This document shows positions 11,602 through 24,947 of a DNA stretch of 64,000 nt, piece by piece. How positions within the stretch are numbered: the stretch's first letter is position 1; each line of letters opens with the position of its first letter. Under the pieces are notes generated by a model. The model saw only the letters and a program-made list of their open reading frames with translations, searched no databases and was not told the DNA's origin. This stretch comes from Cherax quadricarinatus (lineage: Eukaryota > Arthropoda > Malacostraca > Decapoda > Parastacidae). The stretch spans positions 5,001 to 69,000 of the forward strand of contig NW_027196480.1 in NCBI RefSeq assembly GCF_038502225.1. Reading direction: 5' to 3'. Made by a program: the position numbers and the translations under genes.

Positions 11602-13789
11602 TACTCACCTAGTTGTACTCACCTACTTGAGGTTGGAGGGGTCGAGTCCTAGCTCCTGGCCCCGCCTCTTCACTGGTCGGTACTAGGTCCCTCTCCTTGA
11701 ATCGTGAGCTTTATCATACCTCTGCTTAAAGCTATGTATAGATCCTGCCTCCACTACATCGCTTCCCAAATTGTTCCACTTCCTGGCGGCTCTGTGGCTG
11801 AAGAAATACTTCCTAACATCCCTGTGATTCATCTGTGTCTTCAACTTCCAACTGTGTCCCCTTGTTGCTGTGTCGCATCTCTGGAATATCCTGTCTTTGT
11901 CCACCTTGTTAATCCCTCTCAGTATTTTGATTGTCGTTATCATGTATCCCCTATCTCTCCTGTCCTCCAGTGTCGTCAGGTTGATTTCCCTTAACCTCTC
12001 CTCGTAGGACATACCTCTTAGCTTAGGGACTAGTCTTGTTGCAAACCTTTGCACTTTCTCTAGTTTCTTTACGTGCTTGGCTAGGTGTGGGTTCCAAACT
12101 GGTGCTGCATACTCCAATATGGGCCTAACGTAGAAGGTGTACAGAGTCCTGAAAGATTCCTTATTAAGATGTCGGGATGCTGTTCTGAGGGTTGCTAGGC
12201 GCCCATATGCTGCAGCAGTTATTTGGTTGATGTGCGCTTCAGGAGATGTGCCTGGTGTTATACTCACCCCAAGATCTTTTTCCTTGAGTGAGGTTTGTAG
12301 TCTCAGGCCCCCTAGACTGTATTCTGTCTGCAGTCTTCTTTGCCCTTCCCCACTCTTCATGACTTTGCACTTGGTGAGGTTGAACTCAAGGAGTCAATTG
12401 CTGGACCAGGTCTGCAGCCTGTCCACATCCCTTTGTAGTTCTGACTGGTCTTCGTTCAAATGAATGCTTCTCATCAACTTCATGTCATCACCAAACAGGG
12501 ACACTTCGGAGTCTTTTCCATCCGTCATGTCGTTCACAAATACCAGAAACAGCACTGGTCCTTGGACTGACCCCTGTGGGACCCCGCTGGTCACAGGTGC
12601 CCACTCTGACACCTCGCCACGTACCATGAATCGCTGCTGTCTTCCTGACAATTATTCCCTGATCCATTGTAGCGCCTTCCCTGTTATCCCTGCTTGGTCC
12701 TCCAGTTTTTGCACCAATCTCTTGTGTGGAACTGTGTCAAACGCCTTCTTGCAGTCCAAGAATATGCAATCCACCCACCCCTCTCTCTCTTGTCTTACTG
12801 CTGTCACCATGTCATAGAACTCCAGTAGGTTTGTGACACGGGATTTCCTGTCCCTGAAACCATGTTTGCTGCTGTTGATGAGATCATTCCTTTCTAGGTG
12901 TTCCACAACTCTTCTCCTGATAATCTTCTCCATGATTTTGCATACTATACATGTCAGTGACACTGGTCTGTAGTTTAATGCTTCATGTCTGTCTCCTTTT
13001 TTAAAGATTGGGACTACATTTGCTGTCTTCCATGCCTCAGGCAATCTCCCTGTTTCGATAGATATATTGAATATTGTTGTTAGGGGTACCCATAGCGCCT
13101 CTGCTCCCTCTCTCAATACCCATGGGGAGATGTTATCTGGCCCCATTGCCTTTGAGGTATCTAGCTCACTCAGAAGCCTCTTCACTTCTTCCTGGGTTGT
13201 GTGCACTGTGTCCAGCACATGGTGGTGTGCCCCACCTCTCCGTCTTTCTGGAGCCTCTTCTGTCACCTCTGTGAACACTTCTTTGAATCTCTTGTTGAGT
13301 TCCTCACATACTTCACGGTCATTTCTTGTTGTCTCTCCTCCTTCCTTCCTTAGCCTGATTACCTGGTCCTTGACTGTTGTTTTCCTCCTGATGTGGCTGT
13401 ACAACAGTTTCGGGTCAGATTTGGCATTCGCTGCTATGTCATTTTCATATTGTCTTTGGGCCTCCCTTCTTATCTGTGCATATTCGTTTCTGGCTCTACG
13501 ACTGCTCTCCTTATTCTCCTGGGTCCTTTGCCTTCTATATTTCTTCCATTCCCTAGCACACTTGGTTTTTGCCTCCCTGCACCTTTGGGTAAACCATGGG
13601 CTCATCCTGGCTTTTTCATTATTCCTGTTACCCTTGGGTACAAACCTCTCCTCAGCCTCCTTGCATTTTGTTGCTACATATTCCATCATCTCATTAACTG
13701 GCTTCCCTGCCAGTTCTCTGTCCCACTGAACCCCGTTCAGGAAGTTCCTCATTCCTGTGTAGTCCCCTTTCTTGTAGTTTGGCTTCATC
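11602..13789 (-). mobile_element. LINE family A copy A5, 5'-truncated
   Basis: A minus-strand copy beginning just after the endonuclease (MKPNYKKGDYTG, equivalent to A1 near 935) and ending in the family 3' repeats. It is the longest of the tandem minus-strand A copies and is close to A1 in sequence by eye. It is flanked by (TG)n on both sides. Confidence 0.92.
11683..13788 (-). pseudogene. A5 ORF2: linker plus reverse transcriptase in three pieces
   Basis: Piece 1 (13788-12652) holds the basic linker and the RT fingers and palm up to WIRE. An in-frame stop there separates piece 2 (12651-12394: [14 protein letters not shown], then FGDD in place of FADD). Piece 3 (12360-11683) holds the C-terminal domain. 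The change of FADD to FGDD affects the catalytic YXDD-type box next to its two Asp residues. All pieces are collinear with A1. Confidence 0.85.
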
Positions 13790-13800
13790 GTGTGTGTGTG

Positions 13801-13897
<97 letters not shown>

Positions 13898-13916
13898 GTG
13901 TGTGTGCGTGTGTGTG

Positions 13917-13984
<68 letters not shown>

Positions 13985-13986
13985 CG
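13790..13986. repeat. Long (TG)n between A5 and A6
   Basis: Almost 200 bp of TG with scattered CG substitutions. Both strands stay open, giving spurious Cys-Val and Thr-His frames. It joins the 5' break of A5 to the 3' repeats of A6. Confidence 0.97.
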
Positions 13987-14940
13987 TACTCACCCAATTG
14001 TACTCACCTAATTGTGGTTGCATGGGACGAATCGCAGGTCCTGATTCCGCCTCTTCACTGGTCACTACTAGGTCCCTTTCTATGAGCTTTAACATACCTC
14101 TTCTTAAAGCTATGCATGGTTCCTGCCTCAATTACATCACTTTCCAGACTATTTCATTTCCTGACACGTCTATGACAGAAAAAAATACTTCCTAACATCC
14201 CTGTGTCTCCTCTGAGTCTTCAACTTCCAATTGTGACCCTTTATTGCTGTGTCCCATCAATGGAACATCCTGTATCTGCTCAACTTGTGGGTTGCTCTCG
14301 GAATTTTATGTTTTTATCACTTCCCTCTATCCCTCATGCCCTCCAGTGTCGTCGGGTCAATTTCCCTTAACCTCTCCTAGTAGAATATGCCCCTTACCTC
14401 TTGTTGCAAACTTTTGCACTTTCTTTAATTTCTTTACGTGCTTGACCAGGTGTGGGTTCCAGACTCGTGCTACATACTCCAATATGGGCCTGACGTATAC
14501 GGTGTACAGAGTCTTGAACGACTCATTACTGAGGTGAAGGAATACTATTCTTAGATTTGTAATGCTATTCATAGGTTTGCTAGGCGTCCATATGCTGCAG
14601 CAGTCATTTGGTTGATGTGCGCCTCACGAGATGTTTTTGGTATTATACTCACCCGATGATCCTCTTCCTTGAGTGAGGTTTGCAGTCTTTGGCCCCCCAG
14701 TCTGAACTCTGTGTGCAGTCTTCTGTGCCTTTCCCCACCTTTATGACTTTCCACTTTGTGGGGTTAAACTCTACGAGTGAGTTGCTCGATCAGGTTTGCA
14801 GCCTGTCCAGATCCCTTTGTAGTCTTTCTCTGATCCTCATCCGATTAAATTCTCCTCATTAGCTTCACATCCTGTGCAAACAGGGACGCTTCTGAGTCTA
14901 TACCTTCCGTTATATCTTTCACAAATACCAGAAACGGCAG
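13987..14940 (-). mobile_element. LINE family A copy A6, 5'-truncated and decayed
   Basis: A minus-strand copy from the FADD neighbourhood (near 14880) to the family 3' repeats at 13987. The RT C-terminal domain can be read in pieces (14754-14569, with RLHTEFRLGGQRLQTSLKEE, then 14572-14357). It has more differences from A1 than A3-A5, so it is probably the oldest unit in this run. Confidence 0.85.
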
Positions 14941-15098
14941 TAATTCTCCAGATATGAGGTTTGCCCGTTGCCTCAGACCCGAGGGTAGGGTTTATTTTCT
15001 TTCTTTCTTCCTTTTGCCCAGCGGTGTCTGTGTGGATCTCGCTAGCAGAGTGAGACATATGGTCTAGGGGTGGTAGTGTTATGAAGGATTCTGCATTG
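14941..15098. other. Unassigned spacer between A6 and D3
   Basis: About 160 bp with a pyrimidine-rich stretch. I recognise nothing in it. Its right end carries the target-site duplication of D3. Confidence 0.5.
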
Positions 15099-15109
15099 CA
15101 TTGTAAGAT
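15099..15109. repeat. D3 target-site duplication, left copy
   Basis: CATTGTAAGAT here is repeated exactly at 17454-17464, on the other side of D3. Removing D3 would leave this word directly followed by (AT)n. Confidence 0.85.
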
Positions 15110-17453
15110 TTTTTTATTTTTTTATTATCACACTGGCCGATTCCCACCAAGGCAGGGTGGCCCGAAAAACAAAAACTTTCACTATCATTCACTCCATCAC
15201 TGTCTTGCCAGAAGGGTGCTTTACACTACAGTTTTTAAACTGCAACATTAACACCCCTCCTTCAGAGTGCAGGCACTGTACTTCCCATCTCCAGGACTCA
15301 AGTCCGGCCTGCCGGTTTCCCTGAACACCTTCATAAATGTTACTTTGCTCACACTCCAACAGCACGTCAAGTATTAAAAACCATTCGTCTCCTTTCACTC
15401 CTATCAAACACGCTCACGCACGCCTGCTGGAAGTCCAAGCCCCTTGCACACAAAATCTCCTTTACCCCCTCCCTCCAACCTTTCCTAGGCCGACCCCTAC
15501 CCCGCCTTCCTTCCACTACAGACCGATACACTCTTGAAGTCACTCTGTTTCGCTCCATTCTCTCTACATGTCCGAACCACCTCAACAACCCTTCCTCAGC
15601 CCTCTGGACAACAGTTTTGGTAATCCCGCACCTCCTCCTAACTTCCAAACTACGAATTCTCTGCATTATATTCACACCACACATTGCCCTCAGACATGAC
15701 ATCTCCACTGCCTCCAGCCTTCTCCTCGCTGCAACATTCATCACCCATGCTTCACACCCATATAAGAGCGTTGGTAAAACTATACTCTCATACATTCCCC
15801 TCTTTGCCTCCAAGGACAAAGTTCTTAGTCTCCACAGACTCCTAAGTGCACCACTCACCCTTTTCCCCTCATCAATTCTATGATTCACCTCATCCTTCAT
15901 AGACCCATCCGCTGACACGTCCACTCCCAAATATCTGGATACATTCACCTCCTCCATACTCTCTCCCTCCAATCTGATATCCAATCTTTCATCACCTAAT
16001 ATTTTTGATATCCTCATAACCTTACTATTTCCTGTATTCACTTTTAATTTTCTTCTTTTGCACACCCTACCAAATTCATCCACCAATCTCTGTAACTTCT
16101 CTTCAGAATCTCCCAAGAGCACAGTGTCATCAGCAAAGAGCAACTGTGACAACTCCCACTTTATGTGTGATTCTTTATCTTTTAACTCCACGCCTCTTGT
16201 CAAGACCCTCGCATTTACTTCTCTTACAACCCCATCTATAAATATATTAAACAACCACGGTGACATCACACATCTTTGCCTAAGGCCTACTTTTACTGGG
16301 AAATAATTTCCCTCTTTCCTATGTACTCTAACTTGAGCCTCACTATCCTTGTAAAAACTCTTCACTGCTTTCAGTAACCTACCTCCTACCAGATACACCT
16401 GCAACATCTGCCACATTGCCCCCCCCTATCCACCCTGTCATACGCCTTTTCCAAATCCATAAATGCCACAAAGACCTCTTTAGCCTTATCTAAATACTGT
16501 TCACTTATATGTTTCACTGTAAACACCTGGTCCACACACCCCCTACCTTTCCTAAATCCTCCTTGTTCATCTGCTATCCTATTCTCAGTCTTACTTTTAA
16601 TTCTTTCAATAATAACTCTACCATACACTTTTCTAGGTATACTGAACAGACTTATCCCCCAATAATTTTTGCACTCTCTTTTGTCCCCTTTGCCTTTATA
16701 CAAAGGAACTATGCATGCTCTCTGCCAATCCCTAGGTACCTTACCCTCTTTCATACATTTATTAAATAATTGCACCAACCACTCCAAAACTATATCCCCA
16801 CCTGCTTTTAACATTTCTATCTTTATCCCATCAATCCCGGCTGCCTTACCCCCTTTCATTTTACCTACTGCCTCACGAACTTCCCCCACACTCACAACTG
16901 GCTCTTCCTCACTCCTACAAGATGTTATTCCTCCTTGCCCTATACACGAAATCACAGCTTCCCTATCTTCATTAACATTTAAAAATTCCTCAAAATATTC
17001 CCTCCATCTTCCCAATACCTCTAACTCTCCATTTAATAACTCTCCTCTCCTATTTTTAACTGACAAATCCATTTGTTCTCTAGGCTTCCTTAACTTGTTA
17101 ATCTCACTCCAAAACTTTTTCTTATTTTCAACAAAATTTGTTGATAACATCTCACCCACTCTCTCATTTGCTCTCTTTTTACATTGCTTCGCCACTCTCT
17201 TAACCTCTCTCTTTTTCTCCATATACTCTTCCCTCCTTACATCACTTCTACTTTGTAAAAACTTCTCATATGCTAACTTTTTCTCCCTTACTACTCTCTT
17301 TACACCATCATTCCACCAATCACTCCTCTTCCTTCCCGCACCGACTTTTCTGTAACCACAAACTTCTGCTGAACACTCTAACACTACATTTTTAAACCTA
17401 CCCCATACCTCTTCGACCCCATTGCCTATGCTCTCATTAGCCCATCTATCCTC
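15110..17453 (-). mobile_element. RTE-type LINE D3, 5'-truncated, with target duplication
   Basis: A minus-strand copy of the D family. The 3' end is an AATAA/A-rich tail at 15110-15128, after the 3' UTR word that reads GGCCACCCTGCCTTGGTGGG on the minus strand. The 5' break lies in the endonuclease-RT linker ([13 protein letters not shown]). It is flanked by an 11-bp target duplication and nearly identical by eye to D1 and D2. Confidence 0.93.
15367..17453 (-). pseudogene. D3 ORF: RTE reverse transcriptase with +2 slip in a C run
   Basis: Two overlapping minus frames, 17453-16386 and 16416-15367, together match the D1 RT. They are split by a C homopolymer near 16420-16427 that has eight C where D1 and D2 have six. 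Recognisable motifs are [35 protein letters not shown] (Arg to Trp and other changes), [29 protein letters not shown] and the C-terminal LLYGCEAW / RWFGHVERM signature typical of RTE-like elements. The endonuclease was lost by truncation. Confidence 0.9.

Positions 17454-17957
<504 letters not shown>

Positions 17958-18002
<45 letters not shown>
17958..18002. repeat. (AT)n between E1 and D2 tail
   Basis: An AT array running directly into the oligo-T (3' tail) of minus-strand D2. Confidence 0.95.
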
Positions 18003-18004
<2 letters not shown>

Positions 18005-20885
18005 TTTTTTTTTTTTTTTTTTTTATTATCACACTGGCCGATTCCCACCAAGGCAGGGTGGCCCGAAAAAGAAAAACTTTCACCATCATTCACTCCATCA
18101 CTGTCTTGCCAGAAGGGTGCTTTACACTACAGTTTTTAAACTGCAACATTAACACCCCTCCTTCAGAGTGCAGGCACTGTACTTCCCATCTCCAGGACTC
18201 AAGTCCGGCCTGCCGGTTTCCCTGAATCCCTTCATAAATGTTACTTTGCTCACACTCCAACAGCACGTCAAGTATTAAAAACCATTTGTCTCCATTCACT
18301 CCTATCAAACACGCTCATGCATGCCTCCTGGAAGTCCAAGCCCCTCGCACACAAAACCTCCTTTACCCCCTCCCTCCAACCTTTCCTAGGCCGACCCCTA
18401 CCCCGCCTTCCTTCCACTACAGACTGATACACTCTTGAAGTCATTCTGTTTCGCTCCATTCTCTCTACATGTCCAAACCACCTCAACAACCCTTCCTCAG
18501 CCCTCTGGACAACAGTTTTGGTAATCCCGCACCTCCTCCTAACTTCCAAACTACGAATTCTCTGCATTATATTCACACCACACATTGCCCTCAGACATGA
18601 CATCTCCACTGCCTCCAGCCTTCTCCTCGCTGCAACATTCATCACCCACGCTTCACACCCATATAAGAGCGTTGGTAAAACTATACTCTCATACATTCCC
18701 CTCTTTGCCTCCAAGGACAAAGTTCTTTGTCTCCACAGACTCCTAAGTGCACCACTCACTCTTTTTCCCTCATCAATTCTATGATTCACCTCATCTTTCA
18801 TAGACCCATCCGCTGACACGTCCACTCCCAAATATCTGAATACGTTCACCTCCTCCATACTCTCTCCCTCCAATCTGATATTCAATCTTTCATCACCTAA
18901 TCTTTTTGTTATCCTCATAACCTTACTCTTTCCTGCATTCACCTTTAATTTTCTTCTTTTGCACACCCTACCAAATTCATCCACCAATCTCTGCAACTTC
19001 TCTTCAGAATCTCCCAAGAGCACAGTGTCATCAGCAAAGAGCAGCTGTGACAACTCCCACTTTGTGTGTGATTCTTTATCTTTTAACTCCACGCCTCTTG
19101 TCAAGACCCTCGCATTTACTTCTCTTACAACCCCATCTATAAATATATTAAACAACCACGGTGACATCACACATCCTTGTCTAAGGCCTACTTTTACTGG
19201 GAAAAAATTTCCCTCTTTCCTACATACTCTAACTTGAGCCTCACTATCCTCGTAAAAACTCTTCACTGCTTTCAGTAACCCACCTCCTACACCATACACT
19301 TGCAACATCTGCCACATTGCCCCCCTATCCACCCTGTCATACGCCTTTTCCAAATCCATAAATGCCACAAAGACCTCTTTAGCCTTATCTAAATACTGTT
19401 CACTTATATGTTTCACTGTAAACACCTGGTCCACACACCCCCTACCTTTCCTAAAGCCTCCTTGTTCATCTGCTATCCTATTCTCCGTCTTACTCTTAAT
19501 TCTTTCAATTATAACTCTACCATACACTTTACCAGGTACACTCAACAGACTTATCCCCCTATAATTTTTGCACTCTCTTTTATCCCCTTTGCCTTTATAC
19601 AAAGGAACTATGCATGCTCTCTGCCAATCCCTAGGTACCTTACCCTCTTCCATACATTTATTAAATAATTGCACCAACCACTCCAAAACTATATCCCCAC
19701 CTGCTTTTAACATTTCTATCTTTATCCCATCAATCCCGGCTGCCTTACCCCCTTTCATTTTGCCTACTGCCTCACGAACTTCCCCCACACTCACAACTGG
19801 CTCTTCCTCACTCCTACAAGATGTTACTCCTCCTTGCCCTATACACGAAATCACAGCTTCCCTATCTTCATCAACATTTAACAATTCTTCAAAATATTCC
19901 CTCCATCTTCCCAATACCTCTAACTCTCCATTTAATAACTCTCCTCTCCTATTTTTAACTGACAAATCCATTTGTTCTCTAGGCTTTCTTAACTTGTTAA
20001 TCTCACTCCAAAACTTTTTCTTATTTTCAACAAAATTTGTTGATAACATCTCACCCACTCTCTCATTTGCTCTCTTTTTACATTGCTTCACCACTCTCTT
20101 AACCTCTCTCTTTTTCTCCATATACTCTTCCCTCCTTGCATCACTTCTACTTTGTAAAAACTTCTCATATGCTAACTTTTTCTCCCTTACTACTCTCTTT
20201 ACATCATCATTCCACCAATCGCTCCTCTTCCCTCCTGCACCCACTTTCCTGTAACCACAAACTTCTGCTGAACACTCTAACACTACATTTTTAATCCTAC
20301 CCCATACCTCTTCGACCCCATTGCCTATGCTCTCATTTGCCCATCTATCCTCCAATAGCTGTTTATATCTTACCCTAACTGCCTCCTCTTTTAGTTTATA
20401 AACCTTCACCTCTCTCTTCCCTGATGCTTCTATTCTCCTTGTATCCCATCTACCTTTTACTCTCAGTGTAGCTACAACTAGAAAGTGATCTGATATATCT
20501 GTGGCCCCTCTATAAACATGTACATCCTGAAGTCTACTCAGCAGTCTTTTATCTACCAATACATAATCCAACAAACTACTGTCATTTCGCCCTACATCAT
20601 ATCTTGTATACTTATTTATCCTCTTTTTCTTAAAATATGTATTACCTATAACTAAACCCCTTTCTACACAAAGTTCAATCAAAGGGCTCCCATTATCATT
20701 TACACCTGGCACCCCAAACTTACCTACCACACCCTCTCTAAAAGTTTCTCCTACTTTAGCATTCAGGTCCCCTACCACAATTACTCTCTCACTTGGTTCA
20801 AAGGCTCCTATACATTCACTTAACATCTCCCAAAATCTCTCTCTCTCCTCTGCATTCCTCTCTTCTCCAGGTGCATACACGCTTA
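18003..20885 (-). mobile_element. RTE-type LINE D2, 5'-truncated in the endonuclease
   Basis: A minus-strand copy with 3' tail at 18003-18027, the same 3' UTR as D1 and D3, and a 5' break at IISVYAPGEE inside the endonuclease. Both ends lie on (AT)n, and the 5' junction carries a short TTA-rich filler (20884-20902). It differs from D1 only sparsely by eye, so insertion is recent. Confidence 0.93.
18268..20885 (-). CDS. D2 ORF: RTE endonuclease (partial) plus reverse transcriptase, open
   Basis: An uninterrupted minus-strand frame of about 870 native codons, ending at the same stop as D1. Order of motifs: ISVYAPGEE, VVGDLNAKVG (endonuclease Asp-Asn), [70 protein letters not shown], then RWFGHVERM. 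The first part of the open frame is translated AT microsatellite, not protein of the element. The N-terminal endonuclease residues (NVRG, SETK) are missing, so the copy cannot be autonomous. It could still encode an RT fragment if transcribed. Confidence 0.85.
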
Positions 20886-20900
20886 TTATTATTATATTAT

Positions 20901-20902
<2 letters not shown>

Positions 20903-20984
<82 letters not shown>

Positions 20985-20985
20985 A
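20903..20985. repeat. (AT)n at D2 5' break
   Basis: An AT array with a GTATGTAT interruption at its right end, lying between the D2 5' junction and a fragment of repeat E. Confidence 0.95.
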
Positions 20986-21044
20986 TATATGCAATAATTT
21001 CGCAAAAATCATTCTGAACCTAACGAAAATATATATTTCATTGT
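20986..21044 (-). mobile_element. Internal fragment of MITE-like repeat E
   Basis: It matches E1 from about 17650 to 17715 (GCAATAATTTCGCAAA, then ACCTAACGAAAA and TTTCATTGTG) and stops where D4 begins. Neither terminal inverted repeat is present. In this stretch it reads in the same direction as E1, so the strand sign is nominal. Confidence 0.6.
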
Positions 21045-23219
21045 GAGCGGGAGGGAAGAAGGGAGATTGGTGGAATGATAATGTGAAGAGAGTAGTAAAG
21101 AGAAAAAGTTAGGAGATGAGAGGTTTTTTACAAAGAAGTGATGCAAGAAGGAAGGAGTATATGGAGAGAAAAAGGGAGGCTAACGTAGTGTTGAAGCAAT
21201 GTAAAAAGATAGCAAATGATAGAGTGGGGAGAGATTTTATCATCAAATTTTATTGAAAGTACGAAAAAGTTTTGGAGTTAGACTAATAAGCTGAGGAAGC
21301 TTAGGGAAAGAATGGATTTGATAATTAAAAATAGAAGAGGAGAGTTATTAAATGGAGAGTTAGAGGTATTGGAAAGATGGAGGGAATATTTTGAGAAACT
21401 GTTAAGTGTTGATGAAGACAGGGAAGCTGTGATTTCGTGTATAGGGCAAGGAGGAATAACATCTTGTAGAAGTGAGGAAGAGCCAGTTGTGAGTGTGGGG
21501 GAAGTTCGTGAGGCAGTAGGTAGAATGACAAGGTATAAAGCAGCTGGGATTGATGGGATAAAGATAGAAATATTAAAAGCAGGTGGCGATATAGTTTTGG
21601 CTTTGTTGGTGCTTTTATTCAGTAAATGTATGGAATAGGGTAAGGCACCTAGGGACTGGCAGAGAGCATGCATAGTTCCTTCGTATAAAGGCAAAGGGGA
21701 GAAAATTGAATGCAAAAATTATAGGGGAATAAGTCTGTTGAGTATACCTAGTAAAGTGTATGGTAGAGTTATTATTGAAAGAATTAAGAGTAAGACGGAG
21801 AGCAGGATAGCAGATGAACAAGGAAGCTTAGGAAGGGTAAGGGATGAGTACACGAAGTGTTTACAGTGAATCTTGTATGAGAACAGTATTTAGATAAGAG
21901 TAAATAGGTTTTTGTGGCATTTAGGGATTTGGAAAAGGCGTATGTCAGGGTGAATAGGGGGGGACAAATATTGCAAAAATATAGAATAGGAGGTAGGTTA
22001 CTGAAAGCAGTGAAGAGTTTTTACGAGGATAGTGAGGCTCAGGTTAGAGTGTGTATGAGAGAGGGAGATTATTTTCCAGTAAAAGTAAGCCTTAGACAAA
22101 GATGTGTGATGTCACCAAGGTTGTTCAATATGTATAGATGGGGTTGCAAAAGAAATTAATGGTCGGGTACTGGCAAGAGGTGTGAGGTTAAAACTTAAAC
22201 AACCTAACACAAACTGGGAGTTGTTACAGTTGCTCTTTGCTGATGACACCTATCAGTTAGGTGTTTGAAAAGAAGTTGGAGAGGTTGGTGGATGAGTTTG
22301 GTAGGGAATGTAAAAGAAGAAAGTTAAAGTGAATATAGGAAAGAGTAAGGTCATGAGGATAACAAAAAAAAAAACGAAAGACTGGATATCAGATTGGAGG
22401 GACTAAGTATGGAGGAGGTGAATGTATTCAGATATTAAGGAGTGGACGTGTCAGCAGATGGGTCTATGAAAGTTGAGGTGAATCACGGAATTGACGAGGG
22501 GAAAAAAAGTGAGTGGTGCGCTTAGGAGTTTGTGGAGACAAAAAATTTTTTTCTTGAAAGCAAAAAGTTATGCCAAGGCTCTTATATGGGTGTGAAGCGT
22601 GGGCGGTGAATGTTGCAACAAGGAGAAGGTTGGAGGCAGTGGAGATGTTGTGTCTGAGGTCGTTGTGTGATGTGAATACAATGCAGAGAATTCGTAGTTT
22701 GGAAATTAGGAGGAGGTGTGGGTTTACCAAAACTATTATCCAGTGGGTTGAGGAGGGGTTGTTGAGGTGGATCGTACATGCAGAGAGGATGGAACAAAAT
22801 AGAATGACTTCGAGAGTGTATATCTCTGTAGTGGAGGGAAGGCTGGGTATGGGTCGGCCTAAGAAAGGTTGGATGGCCGGGGTTAAGGATGTTTTGTGTG
22901 CGAGGGGTTTGGACTTCCGGCAAGCATGCGTGAGCATGTTAGATAGAAGTAAATGGAGACAAATTATTTTTAAGACTTGACGTGCTCTTGGAGTGTGAGC
23001 AGGGAAACATTTATGAAGCTATTCAGGGAAACCGGCAGGCCGGATTTGAGTCCTGGAGATGGGACATACAGTGTCTGCACTGGTGGAGGGGTGCTAATGT
23101 TATAGTTTTATAACTGTAGTGGAAGTGAGCCTCTGGCATTACAGTGAGGGAATGATTGTTCTTAAAAGTTTTTCTTTTTCGGGTCAACCTGCTTTGATGG
23201 GAAACGGCCGATGTGTTAA
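21045..23219 (+). mobile_element. RTE-type LINE D4, decayed plus-strand copy
   Basis: The only plus-strand D copy. It begins at the linker ([17 protein letters not shown], 21050) and runs through RT to the 3' UTR near 23219, with many stops and frameshifts. Readable islands are 21312-21638 ([14 protein letters not shown], then [18 protein letters not shown]), 21914-22159 (EKAYVRVNRG, QVRVCMREGDYFPVKVSLRQ) and 22570-22980 (LLYGCEAWAVNVATRRRLEA, RMEQNRMTSRVY). It is clearly older than D1-D3, so the family has been active over a long span. Confidence 0.88.
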
Positions 23220-23690
23220 TTACTCTAAGTAACAAAATTTCAGTTTTGTAGTGTTCCTGGGAAAGAAACATCATTTCCCAATTGTTTATAACTAAAGAAA
23301 GTTTAAAAGAAATGATCCCTTAACTTTGCTTTTGTGGTCAAAACACTTCTGGATCACTTTCAAGAAAGACTGATGTAAAACTATTATGTTCTAGGATTTG
23401 GCTTAGAAAATATAAAAACAGGGGCTCACAATCTAGCATTTAGTTCAGCTCTGGCTGCCTAAGAAGACATATCAGAAGTGAAATGGTAACAAGAGGCTGC
23501 AATTATTCTCCAGATGCATTCTGCTACATACGTGGTCAATTCATTAAGACAAGATCAGGAAAGTTCTCTGGAACAATACCGAAAAAAATGTGTGAAGCTA
23601 AAAAAGCACATTTTGGCATGCCAGTTGGGGACCAAGACAAGACCTGGGCACCTCATGTTGCTTGTGAACATTGTAAGAAAACATTGGACG

Positions 23691-23790
23691 GTAAGAAAGT
23701 CATTAGTTATATGGAGGGTAAAACCTTGAATAGAAACATTTTATAAATGAAATGTATGTAACAGAAACTAATTCCTTAGTTCTTTTACAG
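23691..23790 (+). other. Putative 100-bp GT-AG intron in the decayed gene
   Basis: GTAAGAAAG opens it and TTCTTTTACAG closes it, with a pyrimidine tract before the AG. Joining the flanks at these sites keeps the conserved cysteine-rich region in the same frame as the following exon (codons on both sides match the family), apart from one TGA where the family has Trp. This supports a genomic rather than processed copy. Confidence 0.7.
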
Positions 23791-24947
23791 GATGATATAG
23801 TGGAGAAAAAAAAGCCATGATGTTTGCTGTTCCTAGAATATGGCGTGAACTCACTGATTACTCAACCAACTGCTACTTCTGTCTGGTGGATCCTTTCAAA
23901 CACCGAACTGGGGAAAATGCACCTGCTGTTTCCTATCAAGACCTTCCCTCTTCTATTGCACCAGTACCACACAGTGCTGATCTTCCTGTACCTACACCTG
24001 CTGAAAGAAGTCAACCGTTAGTAGAAGAAAGCAGAAAATCAGAAACTGAAGAGCTCAGTGAACAAGACTATGATCTCACAGATGCAACTGTTTGGAGGAA
24101 TCCTTACTACCTAAACCAAACAAACCTCAATGACATTATCAGAGATCTTGGTTTGACAAAGTCAAATGCTGAGCTTTTGATTTCAAGGCTCAAGGACTGG
24201 GACTTGGTGGATGAAAGTGTGCAAATGACAAACCAAAGAAAACGTCACCAACATTTCTGAAGCTTCTTCAGTAATGAAGACAACTTGTGCTACTGTAATG
24301 ATGTATCAGGCTGCTTGATGCAATTGGAATTGCATGCAATCCATTAACAGCTCCTTCAGGAGCCTAGAAGCTGTAATTTTGCAAAATGGAAACAAGGATC
24401 CATCTCTTCCCTTGGGCCATTCAGTGAATCTTAAGGAGGACTACAACAGTGTCAAATTTCTACTGGAAACTTTGAACTCTGATAAGTATGGCTGGAAGGT
24501 TATTGAAGACTTCAAAATGGTGGCATTTTTGATGGAACTCCAAGGAAGTTTCACCAAGTTTCCTCTGATATTAGAGAAAGAGCAGAACATTACCAGAGGA
24601 AGCACTGGCCTCAGAAGACTGAGTTCTCAGTAGGAAGACATAATATCAAACATAAACCATGGGTGGATCCTCAGAAGGTTCTGCTACCTCCATTATACAT
24701 CAAACTAGGGCTAATAAAAGAGTTTGTTACAGCTCTTGACAAAGAGTCTGCAGCCTTCAAGTATCTTCAAGACTTCTTTCCCAAGCTATCAGAGGCAAAG
24801 GTAAGAAGCTATGGTCAGATGAGCTGTAGGATGTCTCTTGAGGTCCATATCCTTGATACTCATCTTGACAATTTCAAGGAGAATATGGAAGCATACTCAG
24901 AGGAGCAAGGAGAGCACATCCACCAACATATAATGGACGTTGAACAC

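Noticed and set aside
13785..14011. Long Thr-His and Cys-Val reading frames on both strands
   Set aside because: They are direct translations of the (TG)n/(CA)n microsatellite.
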